DNA from: Bradyrhizobium sp.
GTDB lineage: Bacteria > Pseudomonadota > Alphaproteobacteria > Rhizobiales > Xanthobacteraceae
DNA: 64,000 nt
Direction of reading: 5' to 3'
Assembly: GCF_022844465.1 (NCBI RefSeq)
Contig: NZ_JALHLP010000013.1
Span: 60,528-124,527, forward strand
The notes beneath the pieces are model-generated. The model worked only from the letters and a program-made list of their open reading frames with translations. It made no database searches and was not told the origin of the DNA. Shown in pieces: positions 35,739 through 46,554 of this stretch; within the stretch, counting starts at the first letter, position 1; every line of letters begins with the position of its first letter. The translations under genes were made by a program, and so were the position numbers.

Positions 35739-36968
35739 ATGTCGCTAATCTCCAAAAAAATTGCCGTCATCGGCGCCGGCCCCGCCGGGCTGATGGCCGC
35801 CGAAGTGCTCGCCCAAGGCGGCGCGGAGGTCACCGTCCATGACGCGATGCCGTCGGCGGGGCGCAAGTTCCTGATCGCCGGCCGCGGCGGGCTTAACCTC
35901 ACCCATAGCGAGCCGCTGCCGCCGTTCCTTGCGCGTTACCGCGAGGCGACGCCGCATCTGGCCGCCGCCATCGAAGCACTCCCGCCGCAGGCGTTGCGCG
36001 ACTGGAGCGAGGCGCTCGGGCAGCCAACCTTCGTCGGCTCCAGCGGCCGGGTGTTCCCGCATACGTTCAAGGCGTCGCCGCTGCTGCGGGCGTGGCTGCG
36101 GCGGCTGGAGGCGGTGGGCGTCAAGCTGGCGCTGCGTCACCGCTGGGTCGGCTGGGACGAGCAGGGCCGGCTGCGCTTCCAGACACCGGATGGACCGCGC
36201 GCGGTCGAGACGCGGGCGACCGTGCTGGCGCTCGGCGGCGCGAGCTGGCCGCGGCTGGGCTCCGACGGCGCATGGACGGAAACGCTTGAAGCCCGGGGCG
36301 TGAAGATATCGCGGCTCCGGCCGGCCAATTGCGGCTTTACCGTCGTCTGGTCGGATATCTTCCGGGAACGGTTCGAAGGCCAGCCGCTCAAGGGCGTCGC
36401 GTTGACATTCGCCGGTCAAAGCGGACGCGGCGAGTTAATCGTGACCCGCGCCGGCGTCGAGGGCGGCGCCATCTACGCGCTATCGGCCGAGTTGCGCGAG
36501 GCCATCGACCAGTCGGGGCGGGCAACCCCGCAGGTTGCGCTACGGCCCGATCTCGACATGAAAGACTTGATCGCGAAGGTATCGGTACCAAGGGGCAAAC
36601 AATCCCTCTCCAACTTCCTGCGCAAGGCGGTCAATCTGTCACCGCTCGCCATCGGCCTGTTGCAGGAGGCCGCCCGAACATCCGGCGTGTCGCTGGCGTC
36701 GCTGCCGCCGGCCGATCTCGCCCACCTGATCAACGCCATCCCGATCGAGCTCACCGGCACGGCCCCGATCGCCCGCGCGATCTCGACCGCCGGAGGAATA
36801 TCGTTCAGCGAACTCGACGGCGACTTCATGCTCCGCCGCTTGCCCGGTGTGTTTGCGGCGGGCGAAATGCTGGATTGGGAAGCGCCAACCGGCGGTTATC
36901 TCCTGCAGGCATCGTTCGCGACCGGTGCCGCGGCGGGCCGGGGGTCGTTGAAGTGGCTTGAGCGATAG
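35739..36968 (+). CDS. NAD(P)/FAD-dependent flavoprotein (HI0933/BaiN-like, TIGR03862 type)
   Basis: A 409-residue flavoprotein with an N-terminal FAD motif GAGPAGLMAAEVLA near residue 12 and the family's GRKFLIAGRGGLNLTHSEP near 42. The C-terminal GEMLDWEAPTGGYLLQASFATG is the second FAD-contact signature. Family members are poorly characterised oxidoreductases; no substrate can be assigned. It is a single gene flanked by a repeat and a hairpin. Confidence 0.85.
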   Translation: MSLISKKIAVIGAGPAGLMAAEVLAQGGAEVTVHDAMPSAGRKFLIAGRGGLNLTHSEPLPPFLARYREATPHLAAAIEALPPQALRDWSEALGQPTFVGSSGRVFPHTFKASPLLRAWLRRLEAVGVKLALRHRWVGWDEQGRLRFQTPDGPRAVETRATVLALGGASWPRLGSDGAWTETLEARGVKISRLRPANCGFTVVWSDIFRERFEGQPLKGVALTFAGQSGRGELIVTRAGVEGGAIYALSAELREAIDQSGRATPQVALRPDLDMKDLIAKVSVPRGKQSLSNFLRKAVNLSPLAIGLLQEAARTSGVSLASLPPADLAHLINAIPIELTGTAPIARAISTAGGISFSELDGDFMLRRLPGVFAAGEMLDWEAPTGGYLLQASFATGAAAGRGSLKWLER

Positions 36969-36970
36969 CC

Positions 36971-36995
36971 CGGGCGCTCCACCAGGTGGCGCCCG
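36971..36995. terminator. GC-rich hairpin between convergent genes
   Basis: CGGGCG at 36971-36976 pairs with CGCCCG at 36990-36995, and an inner CCAC/GTGG extends it. It begins right after the flavoprotein stop codon and faces the end of the cyclase gene. No T-run follows, so termination is only inferred. Confidence 0.4.
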
Positions 36996-37065
36996 CTCCA
37001 CCTACGGAGCGGACGTCACGCTGCGGCGTGCGTCGACGCGAAGCGTCAGGGCTTGCCTACCGCCG

Positions 37066-38019
37066 CTATCTCACCGCAACCGGCGACACCGTGGAGCCCG
37101 AGCCGCCCTGGATCTTGAGCGGCTGCATCACGAAGGCGAATTCTCCGACACCTTTTTGCGCGAGCTCATCGAGCTTGAGATTCTCCAGCAGGTGGATTCC
37201 GTTCACCACGAGTGCGACCTGGTGCACCGGAAGCGACAATTGCTTGTCGGGGTTTGGCGAGACTTCGACCGGCCAGTTGTCGGCGCCGAGCAGCATCGGG
37301 TCTTTCGCGGCAAGCCAGAGCGCGGCCGGAACGCCGATGCCCGGGCAGGACTTGACGTAGCGCGGGTTGTCCTTGCCGTAGAGCTTGCCCCAGCCGGTGT
37401 GGATCAGCACGGCGTCGCCGGGCTGCAGCGTGAGGTTTTGCTTCTTCAGCGCACCCTCTAGGTCTTCCACGGTGATCTCGTAATTGTCGCCCAGCATCCC
37501 CACGCCCTTGAAGCCCGCGACGTCGATCAGGACCCCGCGCGTGAACAGCGTGCCTACATTGTGGATACCGAACTTCTTGAAGCCGGTGCGATCGACGTTC
37601 TCGTCGACCTTCTGGCAATTGTACCAGCTGTTGAGGTGAGTCTGGTGCGCAAAGCCGTCGAACTGCGTGCCGACCTGCCCGAGTTCGGTGATGACGACCT
37701 CTTCGTTCGAGCCGCGCATGTTGGAGAACTGGTTCATGAACGTGCGCTTGGTATGGACGTCGAACCGCCGGGTTCCGAAGAACGCCATGCTGGGACCAAG
37801 CACATGCGCGAGCTCGATCACCTCGCCGGTCTTGATCAGCTTGGCGGCGTTCGTCACCGCCGCGGGCTTCTGGTGATTGACCGAGCCGCGCTCGTCGGCG
37901 GCGCCCCATTTCGACGGACAACGCTGGCTTTCCGTCGGAACGGTCCAGGTCGGCGCCTGCGCGTAGGCGGCGGCGGAAAACGCAAGCGTTATCGCCGCAC
38001 ACAATGTGAATGCTTTCAT
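37066..38019 (-). CDS. exported cyclase family protein (kynurenine formamidase-like fold)
   Basis: A 317-residue protein with a signal peptide of about 21 residues (MKAFTLCAAITLAFSAAAYA). The metal-binding signature of the putative cyclase family appears as GTQFDGFAHQTH near residue 110, with His replaced by Gln at the first position, and a later DAVLIHTGWGK. The family hydrolyses amides or lactones. ATG 38019 is chosen because GGGAGGA precedes it and the signal peptide starts there. It is downstream of the D-threonine aldolase-like gene on the same strand. Confidence 0.82.
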   Translation of the reverse strand: MKAFTLCAAITLAFSAAAYAQAPTWTVPTESQRCPSKWGAADERGSVNHQKPAAVTNAAKLIKTGEVIELAHVLGPSMAFFGTRRFDVHTKRTFMNQFSNMRGSNEEVVITELGQVGTQFDGFAHQTHLNSWYNCQKVDENVDRTGFKKFGIHNVGTLFTRGVLIDVAGFKGVGMLGDNYEITVEDLEGALKKQNLTLQPGDAVLIHTGWGKLYGKDNPRYVKSCPGIGVPAALWLAAKDPMLLGADNWPVEVSPNPDKQLSLPVHQVALVVNGIHLLENLKLDELAQKGVGEFAFVMQPLKIQGGSGSTVSPVAVR

Positions 38020-38171
38020 CCGTATCCTCCCAACACAGGGCGCTCTGGAAACGGCGCCCTTGGGTCCGATCATGCGGGTTCAAGCCAGCCGGTTCAAGGC
38101 CCAACAAGGTTGCGCAGGGAGCGTCATCAGCAATCCAGCTGTGCGCGTTTTAGCGTTGCCTCTCGACGGTG

Positions 38172-39254
38172 TCAGCGCAACTTGCCCCGCGCCGCCACCG
38201 GCAACACCCCGACGATCTCCTCGCCGCGCACCATCACCACCTCGTCCATCATGTTGACGACGACGCAAACATGATTGGGCACGATCCGCACGACATCGCC
38301 GACATCGGGCCGGGTGTTGCTGCGGGTGAGGTCGAGAAAACCGTGCTCTTCGGCGAAGCGGGCGATCCTGGCCTCGGGGTGTTCCAGGATCAGCCCGTAG
38401 CCATCGAGGCCCCCGCCGGGATCGGAGGTCAGTGTCTTGGAGCCGGCATCGAGAATGCCGCGGTCCGGGCCGGCACGGCTGACCACGGTGGCATAGATGT
38501 TGAGCGCGCAATCGTCCCAGCCGGCGACGCCGGCGGCGACCTGCATGCGGTCGTTGTAGATATAGGTGCCGGGCCGATGCTCGGTCGCACCCTTGAGCTT
38601 GCCGACATTCTTCATGTTCGGCGAGCCGCCGGTGGAAACCATCGCCGCATCAAGCCCGCTGGCGCGCACGCCGGCCAGCGCCTCGTCGAAAAACTTCTGG
38701 GCCTCGGCCCAGCCGCTCTCGGTCGGGTACAGCATGAAGCCGGCGAATGTCAGCCCCTCCGATGCCGCGATCTCCCGCGCCAGCGCAATCGCCTCGGCCG
38801 GCGTTTCGACGCCGGCGCGCTTGCGCCCGGTGTCGCATTCGACCACGACCGAAAGCGGGCGGCCGGACACGCTCGCGGCCTGCGGCAGGCATGAGATCAC
38901 GGTCGAATTGTCGGCGGCGACCGTCATGTGGGCCTTGGCCTGCAGCGCGGCGAGCCTGGCCATCTTCTCCTCGCCGAGCAAATTGTAGCTGATCAGGATG
39001 TTGTCGATCCCGGCGTCCGCCATCACTTCGGCCTCGCCAAGTTTCTGGCAGGTGACGCCCTTGGCGCCCGCCGCGATCTGCATCTGCGCCAGCAGGGGAC
39101 TCTTGTGGGTCTTGATATGCGGGCGGTTGGCGACGCCGGCCGCGTCGCAGGCGGCCTGGATGCGGGCGATGTTGCGCTCGACCCGGTCCATGTCGATCAC
39201 GGCGCAGGGCGTGCCGTATTCGCGGGCGATCTTGGCGGCGAGGGGCGTGGTCAT
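38172..39254 (-). CDS. D-threonine aldolase/D-serine dehydratase-like PLP enzyme
   Basis: A 360-residue fold-type III PLP enzyme with an alanine-racemase-like barrel. The Schiff-base lysine is in RPHIKTHKSP near residue 45, and the C-terminal metal-binding site probably includes the His and Cys of VPNHVCVVVNMMDE. It would cleave D-3-hydroxy amino acids or a related compound; aldolase and dehydratase cannot be told apart. ATG 39254 is the family start; the longer frame runs into a repeat. Confidence 0.83.
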   Translation of the reverse strand: MTTPLAAKIAREYGTPCAVIDMDRVERNIARIQAACDAAGVANRPHIKTHKSPLLAQMQIAAGAKGVTCQKLGEAEVMADAGIDNILISYNLLGEEKMARLAALQAKAHMTVAADNSTVISCLPQAASVSGRPLSVVVECDTGRKRAGVETPAEAIALAREIAASEGLTFAGFMLYPTESGWAEAQKFFDEALAGVRASGLDAAMVSTGGSPNMKNVGKLKGATEHRPGTYIYNDRMQVAAGVAGWDDCALNIYATVVSRAGPDRGILDAGSKTLTSDPGGGLDGYGLILEHPEARIARFAEEHGFLDLTRSNTRPDVGDVVRIVPNHVCVVVNMMDEVVMVRGEEIVGVLPVAARGKLR

Positions 39255-39279
39255 CGGATCGACTCCATGCGTGGTTCCC

Positions 39280-39354
39280 GTCATTGCGAGCGAAGCGAAG
39301 CAATCCATGCCTCAACTTGCCGAGCTATGGATTGCTTTGCTTCGCTCGCAATGA
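39280..39354. repeat. intergenic palindromic repeat, family B copy 2
   Basis: GTCATTGCGAGCGAAGCG at the left and GCTTCGCTCGCAATGA at the right are inverted, with CAATCCAT against ATGGATTG inside. It lies between the D-threonine aldolase-like and ABC-F genes. Confidence 0.87.
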
Positions 39355-39372
39355 AGAAAGGAAGCATACGCT

Positions 39373-41184
<1,812 letters not shown>

Positions 41185-41187
41185 CGG

Positions 41188-41682
41188 TCAGTCCTGGTTT
41201 GGCGCGGGCTGCTGCGCCGGCTGGCGCTGGATGCGGCGGATCGTCTGGTCGAGTGCCGACAGGAAGGCCGAGCGGTCGCGCGGCGCAAAGGATTTCGGGC
41301 CGCCGGTCACCTCGCCGGACGAGCGCAGGTCGGTCATCAGGTTGCGCACCGCGAGCGTCATGCCGATCGATTGTTCGGTGAACGGCTTGCCGTTCGGTGC
41401 GATCACCTCGGCGCCGGCCTTGACGCAGCGGCTGGCGAGCGGGATGTCCGAGGTAATGACGATATCGCCTTTGCCCGCGCGCTCCGCGATCCAGTCGTCG
41501 GCGGCGTCCATGCCCGAACCGGCGGCGATGCGCTCGATCAGCGGATCCTCCGGCACGCGAATGAAATTGCCCGCGACCACACTGACCGGCAGGCCGTGCC
41601 GGATCGCGACCCGATAGATCTCGTCCTTTACCGGGCAGGCGTCGGCATCGACATAGATGCGGGGGCTATTCAATTCAGGCAC
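41188..41682 (-). CDS. yaiI: YaiI/YqxD family protein (DUF188)
   Basis: A 164-residue PIN-like protein with IYVDADACPVKDEIYRVA at the N terminus and DDWIAERAGKGDIVITSDIPLA in the middle, both hallmarks of DUF188. Conserved aspartates suggest a metal-dependent nuclease fold, but no activity is established. It precedes the ABC-F gene by three bases on the same strand, so the two are probably co-transcribed. Confidence 0.88.
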   Translation of the reverse strand: MPELNSPRIYVDADACPVKDEIYRVAIRHGLPVSVVAGNFIRVPEDPLIERIAAGSGMDAADDWIAERAGKGDIVITSDIPLASRCVKAGAEVIAPNGKPFTEQSIGMTLAVRNLMTDLRSSGEVTGGPKSFAPRDRSAFLSALDQTIRRIQRQPAQQPAPNQD

Positions 41683-41848
41683 TTCAGGTCCGTCAATCGG
41701 ATTGGTTTCGGTGACGTTTTGTCATCCGCGCGTGGTACTCTACCGGGCGCAAAAATGCGAGGAAAACAGCTGCCGGAACACGCTTGCCACGTCACTTTCT
41801 TCGCGTACGATAACGGCCGGAAAGAACAGGAAACCAGAGGAAACGGGC

Positions 41849-42649
41849 ATGACATGCCGCATCGAGCCCTATCGGGTCTCGGCCTACAACACGTCGAAGC
41901 ATTCCGAAAACAAGATGCACGATGACACCGTGGCGAAGCGTTATGGCTTTGTCGGCGGACTGGTGCCCGGCGTCGACGTGATGGCCTACATGATGCACCT
42001 GCCGGTGGCGAAATGGGGCCGTCCCTTCCTTGAGCGCGGCCTGATCGAGGCGCGCTTCGTCAAGCCGGTCTATGACGGCGAACTGGTCGATGTCACCGGC
42101 GAAGAGAGCAACGGCGTGCTCGCGATCCAGGTCGTGAGCCGGGGAGGCCTTTGCGCGACCGGCACGGCATCGCTGCCGGCTTCCGCGCCATCGTTTTCCC
42201 TTTCCGATTTTGTCGATGTTGCGGCGGCAGCCGAGCGAAAGCCGGTGGATGCGACGTCCTATGCCCTCGGCAGATGGCTAGGCGCGGTGCCGCGCAGCGG
42301 GGCGGCCGATGCGGCCAAGGAATATCTGGAAGATATTCGCGAGACTGAGCCGATCTATGCCCGGGAAGGGCTCGGCCACCCCGGCCTGTTGCCGCGGGTG
42401 ATGAACAAGGTGCTGGTCGACAACGCCATCATGGGTCCGTGGATTCATGTCGGCACCCGGATGCAGCTGCTGTCCGCCGGGCGCATCGGCGATGAATTGA
42501 CCGCGCGCGCCAAAGTGGTCGGCAATTACGACAGGAAAGGCCACCGTTTCGTCGAGCTCGACGCACTCGTCATTGCCAACGGCAAGACGCCGCTGGCGCA
42601 TTGCCACCACGTCGCGATCTACCAGCCGAGGGAGCAGGCGGCGGCGTAG
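41849..42649 (+). CDS. MaoC-like hotdog-fold protein, unknown substrate
   Basis: A 266-residue protein whose first half (AKRYGFVGGLVPGVDVMAYM, then VKPVYDGELVDVTGE) resembles the hotdog fold of acyl dehydratases. The second half also looks hotdog-like (RIGDELTARAKVVGNYDRKG), so it may be a double-hotdog protein. The catalytic Asp/His pair of MaoC hydratases is not clear. ATG 41849 follows AGAGG at 41836; the open frame before it has no similarity. Function unknown, probably on an acyl-CoA. Confidence 0.7.
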   Translation: MTCRIEPYRVSAYNTSKHSENKMHDDTVAKRYGFVGGLVPGVDVMAYMMHLPVAKWGRPFLERGLIEARFVKPVYDGELVDVTGEESNGVLAIQVVSRGGLCATGTASLPASAPSFSLSDFVDVAAAAERKPVDATSYALGRWLGAVPRSGAADAAKEYLEDIRETEPIYAREGLGHPGLLPRVMNKVLVDNAIMGPWIHVGTRMQLLSAGRIGDELTARAKVVGNYDRKGHRFVELDALVIANGKTPLAHCHHVAIYQPREQAAA

Positions 42650-42688
42650 GGCGCGAAACGGCGCATCGCCACGCCAATCTCATTACCC

Positions 42689-42790
42689 GTCATTCCCCGC
42701 GAAAGCGGGGAATCCAGTACGCCGCGGCCTCTCGATTCTATCGCTAACGTCTCTGGGATACTGGATCGCCCGGTCAAGCCGGGCGACGAC
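42689..42790. repeat. intergenic repeat, family C copy 1
   Basis: The element holds CATTCCCCGCGAAAGCGGGG (a small hairpin), then AATCCAGTACGCCGCGG and GATACTGGATCGCCCGG. The reverse complement matches the copy at 53886, so the two are in opposite orientation. Confidence 0.8.
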
Positions 42791-42818
42791 AATTGTGGAT
42801 GTGGTAGGCTTGACCGGG

Positions 42819-45194
42819 CTACGCTGCCTGTTTCGCCTTCGCGCCCTGGATCGCCCGCCATACCCGCTCCGGCGTCAGCGGCATGTCGATCTGCTTGATC
42901 CCGTGGTCGGACAGCGCATCGATCACGGCGTTGACGACGCAGACGAGACTGCCGGCGCAGCCGGCTTCGCCGCAGCCCTTGGTGCCCAGCGGATTGGATT
43001 TGGCCGGCGAGGGGTGGTCGCTCACTTCCATCGGCGGAATGTCCTCCGCGCGCGGCAGCGCGTAGTCCATAAAAGATCCCGTAATCGGCTGGCCGCTGGG
43101 ATCGTAGCTGACCTCCTCCATCAAGGCCTGGCCGATGCCTTGCGCCACGCCGCCATGCAACTGGCCGGCGACGATCATCGGATTGACGACGGTGCCGAAA
43201 TCATTGACGGCGAAATAGCGCACGATCGCCACCACGCCGGTTTCGGGATCGATCTCGACTTCCGCGACATGGCAGCCATTGGGGAAGGTCGACGCGATCT
43301 CCTTGGTGGCGTGATCGACGTCGAGCGTGTCCGGCGCGCCCTCGGGCAACTTGCCCTCGCGCAGCCGCTGCGCCAGCTCCATGATGCCGATGGCGCGGTC
43401 GGTGCCGGCGATGGTGAAGCGGCCGCCTGCGAATTCGATGTCGCCCTCGGAGGCTTCCAGAAGATGGGCGGCCGCCTGCTTTCCTTTCGCGATCACCAGC
43501 GCGGCGGCTTCCACGATCGCCTGGCCCGTCGCCGTGATCGAGCGCGAACCGCCGGTGCCGTTGCCGAAACGCACCAGATCGCTGTCGTTCTGCTCCAGCA
43601 ATATCTTCTCGAACGGCACGCCCAGCTGCGCCGACAGCACCTGTGCGAACGGCGTGGCGTGACCCTGGCCGTAGTCGAGCGTGCCGGTGGTCAACTTCAC
43701 CGATCCGTCCGGCTCGAAGGTGATCTTGCCGAGTTCGCCGCTCGGCGGCGCGGTGACCTCCAGGTAGGAGCCGACGGCGATGCCGCGCAGCTTGCCGTTC
43801 TTTCTGCTTTCCTTCTTGCGCCTCGCGAAATTGGCGTGATCGGAAATCTCCAGCGCCTTGTTGAAGACGCCGGCGAAATCGCCGCTGTCATAGATGACGC
43901 CGCTGGCGGCTGCGAACGGCAGTTGCGACGGCTTGATGAAGTTGCGCTTGCGCAGCGTCAGCCGGTTGATACCCATCTCGTCGGCGGCGCGGTCGATCAG
44001 CCGCTCCATGTAATAATTGGCCTCGGGCCGGCCGGCGCCGCGATAGGCGCCCATCAGCGTGGTGTTGGTGAGCACCGTCTTGATGTCGACGCCGAGCAGC
44101 GGCGTGCGGTAGACGCTGGCGAGATTCTTGCCGGTGTTGAGCGACAGCGGGCCCGGCGCCACGCCGGTGATGTAGGCGCCGAGGTTGCCGTAACCCTGCA
44201 GGCGGACCGCGATGAACTTGCCGTCGGCGTCGAGCGCCAGCTCGGCGTGGATCAGCTGCCCGCGGCCCTGGCTGTCGGACAGGAAACTGGTCGAGCGCTC
44301 GTCGGTCCATTTCACCGGCCGGCCCAGCAGCTTCGCCGCGTGCAGGATGCAGGTGTATTCGGGATAGCTCACGTTCTTCATGCCGAAGGAGCCGCCGACA
44401 TTCGGGGTCAGGATGCGAACCTTGTCGTTCGGCACGTTGAGGATCTTCGCCAGCGTCGCCTTGTTGCCGGACACGCCCTGCGTCGGCACCTGCAGCGTGA
44501 AGCGCTGGCTTGTCTTGTCGTAGGCGGCCAGCGCCACGCGCGGCTCCATCGTCACCACGGCGACACGGGTGTTGACGATATCGAGCCTGGTCACATGCGC
44601 GGCGGCGGCAAACGCGGCGTCGATTTTGGCGGTGTCGCCGTAGTGGTAGTCGAGCGCGATATTGTTGGGGATGTGGTCATAGAGCTGCGGCGCGCCGGGC
44701 TTGGTGGCCTCGGCGGCGTCGGTCACGGCGGGCAGCGGCGCGATGTCGGGCGAGACCGCTTCGGCGGCGTCGCGCGCCTGCGCCGGCGTCTCCGCGACCA
44801 CGAAGGCGACGGGGTCGCCGACGAAGCGCACCTTGTCGATGGCAAGCGCCGGGCGGTTGGTTTGCAGCAGCGCCGAGCCGTCCCGGCTCTTCAGCGGCAG
44901 GCCGCAGGTGAAAGGGTTGTAGCCGGCGGCTTCGAGGTCCTTTCCGGTCCAGACGCCGAGCACCCCCGGCATTGTCCTGGCGGCTGCCGTTTCGATACCC
45001 CGGATGATCCCGTGGGCGTGGCTGGAGCGCACCATCCAGCAATAGGCTTGGCCCGGGAGTGAGAAGTCGTCGGTATATTTGCCCTTGCCGCGGACCAGCG
45101 TGTCGTCTTCCTTGCGGCGTACCGGCTGCCCGACCCCGTACTTCTGCAGTGCGATAGCGTTGTCCAATGAGGATGGCGACGTGTGACCTTGCAT
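42819..45194 (-). CDS. molybdopterin-binding aldehyde/xanthine oxidase large subunit (CoxL form II-like)
   Basis: A 791-residue large subunit of the xanthine dehydrogenase/CO dehydrogenase family. The active-site loop is AYRGAGR at residues 383-389, the form II signature, instead of the AYRCSFR loop of true aerobic CO dehydrogenase. The essential glutamate is in GTKGCGEAGCAG near the C terminus. Oxidation of an aldehyde or N-heterocycle is more likely than CO. Genes for the FAD and iron-sulphur subunits are not adjacent. The start at 45194 (MQGHTS) is preferred to one three codons earlier. Confidence 0.86.
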   Translation of the reverse strand: MQGHTSPSSLDNAIALQKYGVGQPVRRKEDDTLVRGKGKYTDDFSLPGQAYCWMVRSSHAHGIIRGIETAAARTMPGVLGVWTGKDLEAAGYNPFTCGLPLKSRDGSALLQTNRPALAIDKVRFVGDPVAFVVAETPAQARDAAEAVSPDIAPLPAVTDAAEATKPGAPQLYDHIPNNIALDYHYGDTAKIDAAFAAAAHVTRLDIVNTRVAVVTMEPRVALAAYDKTSQRFTLQVPTQGVSGNKATLAKILNVPNDKVRILTPNVGGSFGMKNVSYPEYTCILHAAKLLGRPVKWTDERSTSFLSDSQGRGQLIHAELALDADGKFIAVRLQGYGNLGAYITGVAPGPLSLNTGKNLASVYRTPLLGVDIKTVLTNTTLMGAYRGAGRPEANYYMERLIDRAADEMGINRLTLRKRNFIKPSQLPFAAASGVIYDSGDFAGVFNKALEISDHANFARRKKESRKNGKLRGIAVGSYLEVTAPPSGELGKITFEPDGSVKLTTGTLDYGQGHATPFAQVLSAQLGVPFEKILLEQNDSDLVRFGNGTGGSRSITATGQAIVEAAALVIAKGKQAAAHLLEASEGDIEFAGGRFTIAGTDRAIGIMELAQRLREGKLPEGAPDTLDVDHATKEIASTFPNGCHVAEVEIDPETGVVAIVRYFAVNDFGTVVNPMIVAGQLHGGVAQGIGQALMEEVSYDPSGQPITGSFMDYALPRAEDIPPMEVSDHPSPAKSNPLGTKGCGEAGCAGSLVCVVNAVIDALSDHGIKQIDMPLTPERVWRAIQGAKAKQAA

Positions 45195-45274
45195 CGATAA
45201 CACCTGAAATGCTTGTTATGTTCTTGGATTCTCGCGCTTTCGCGGGATAGTGTTGAGATAACCCACCGCCTTGC

Positions 45275-45323
45275 GCGCGACAACGCCTGATTGGGCATGG
45301 TCCCATGTGATGCGTTGTTGCGC
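45275..45323. promoter_or_regulatory. inverted repeat in divergent promoter region
   Basis: GCGCGACAACGC at 45275-45286 and GCGTTGTTGCGC at 45312-45323 pair at 11 of 12 positions, with a small TGGG/CCCA stem inside. It lies between the divergent CoxL-like and Ppx/GppA genes. It may be an operator or an RNA hairpin in either leader. Confidence 0.4.
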
Positions 45324-45401
45324 GGCCCCTTGGCCCTGCTAAAGTTTCCGTGAACGGTTATTTCTTCGGCGGCTCGGGGGGCCGCGGAAAGACAGTATTC
45401 G

Positions 45402-46445
45402 ATGAATGAGGATCCGCGGCTTGGCGAGGCTCTTCTGGCCCGTGCGAGCCCGCCAGAGTTGGCTGCGACAGATGCTGGAAGCGGTGTCTACGCCGCGCTC
45501 GACCTGGGCACCAATAATTGCCGGCTTCTGATCGCCAGCCCGGCCGGCGATGGCTTTCGCGTGCTCGACTCGTTCTCGCGCATCATCCGGCTCGGCGAGG
45601 GCATTTCGGCGACCGGCAGCATCAGCGAGGCCGCGATCGAGCGTGCCATCGCCGCTCTCGGCATCTGCAGCGACAAGATCCGCTATCGCAAGGCCAGGCG
45701 CCTGCGGCTGATCGCAACCGAGGCCTGCCGCTCGGCCGCCAACGCCGACAGCTTCATTGAGCGGGTCGCCGCCGAGACCGGCATTCGGCTCGAGGTGATC
45801 GATCGCGAGACCGAGGCCACGCTGGCGGTCGTCGGCTGCTCGCCGCTGCTTGATCCCGCAAGCCGGGGCGCGATCCTGTTCGACATCGGCGGCGGCTCGA
45901 CGGAACTGGTCCGTATCGTGCGCGATCCCGCTCAATGGAACGCGGCGCCGGTGATCAAGGCGTGGATGTCGATCCCGCTCGGCGTCGTCACCGTGGCCGA
46001 GCATTTCGGAGGTCGGGACGTGACGGCGGAATCCTACGCGCGGATGGTGGGCGAAGTCGCGCGCCATGTCGCGCCGTTCGCGGCCGAGCACGGCGCGGAT
46101 TTGCACGACATGCACCTGCTTGGCACGTCGGGGACAGTGACGACGCTCGCGGGCATTCATCTCAATCTGGCGCGCTACGACCGTCGGCGGATCGACGGCG
46201 TCTGGATGAGCGATGCCGACGTCACCGCCGTCATCCAGCGGCTGCTCGGCATGAGCTACCAGCAACGCATCGACAATAACTGTATCAGCGTCGAGCGCGC
46301 CGATCTGGTGCTGGCCGGCTGCGCCATTCTCGACGCGATCCGCGACGCCTTTCCGCTGCCGCGGCTGCGGGTGGCCGATCGCGGCCTGCGCGAGGGCATG
46401 CTGGTCGAGATGATGCGCGAGGACGGCGCGCTCCGCATAAGCTAA
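45402..46445 (+). CDS. ppx: Ppx/GppA family phosphatase (exopolyphosphatase-like)
   Basis: A 347-residue actin-fold phosphatase. AALDLGTNNCRLLIA near residue 30 is the first phosphate loop, FDIGGGSTELVRI near 165 the second, and GTSGTVTTLAGIHLNLARYD near 243 is family-specific. It is the short form without the C-terminal HD domain of E. coli Ppx. It hydrolyses polyphosphate or pppGpp. The RlmE gene follows after one repeat on the same strand. Confidence 0.88.
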   Translation: MNEDPRLGEALLARASPPELAATDAGSGVYAALDLGTNNCRLLIASPAGDGFRVLDSFSRIIRLGEGISATGSISEAAIERAIAALGICSDKIRYRKARRLRLIATEACRSAANADSFIERVAAETGIRLEVIDRETEATLAVVGCSPLLDPASRGAILFDIGGGSTELVRIVRDPAQWNAAPVIKAWMSIPLGVVTVAEHFGGRDVTAESYARMVGEVARHVAPFAAEHGADLHDMHLLGTSGTVTTLAGIHLNLARYDRRRIDGVWMSDADVTAVIQRLLGMSYQQRIDNNCISVERADLVLAGCAILDAIRDAFPLPRLRVADRGLREGMLVEMMREDGALRIS

Positions 46446-46464
46446 ACGTCATTATAAGATAAAC

Positions 46465-46541
46465 GTCATTCCGGGATGCGCGAAGCGCAGACCCGGAATC
46501 TCGAGATTCCGGTCTGGTCCTTCGGACCATCCCGGAATGAC
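46465..46541. repeat. intergenic palindromic repeat, family A copy 4
   Basis: About 77 bases, GTCATTCCGGGATGCGCGAA at the left and CCATCCCGGAATGAC at the right, with AATCTCGAGATT at the centre. It ends 13 bases before the rlmE start codon, so it lies in its leader. Confidence 0.88.
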
Positions 46542-46554
46542 AACAGGGACCGAC

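Noticed and set aside
42573..45062. 829-codon plus-strand frame
   Set aside because: It is the shadow of the CoxL-like gene on the opposite strand; its composition is Arg/Ala/Gly/His-rich without motifs.
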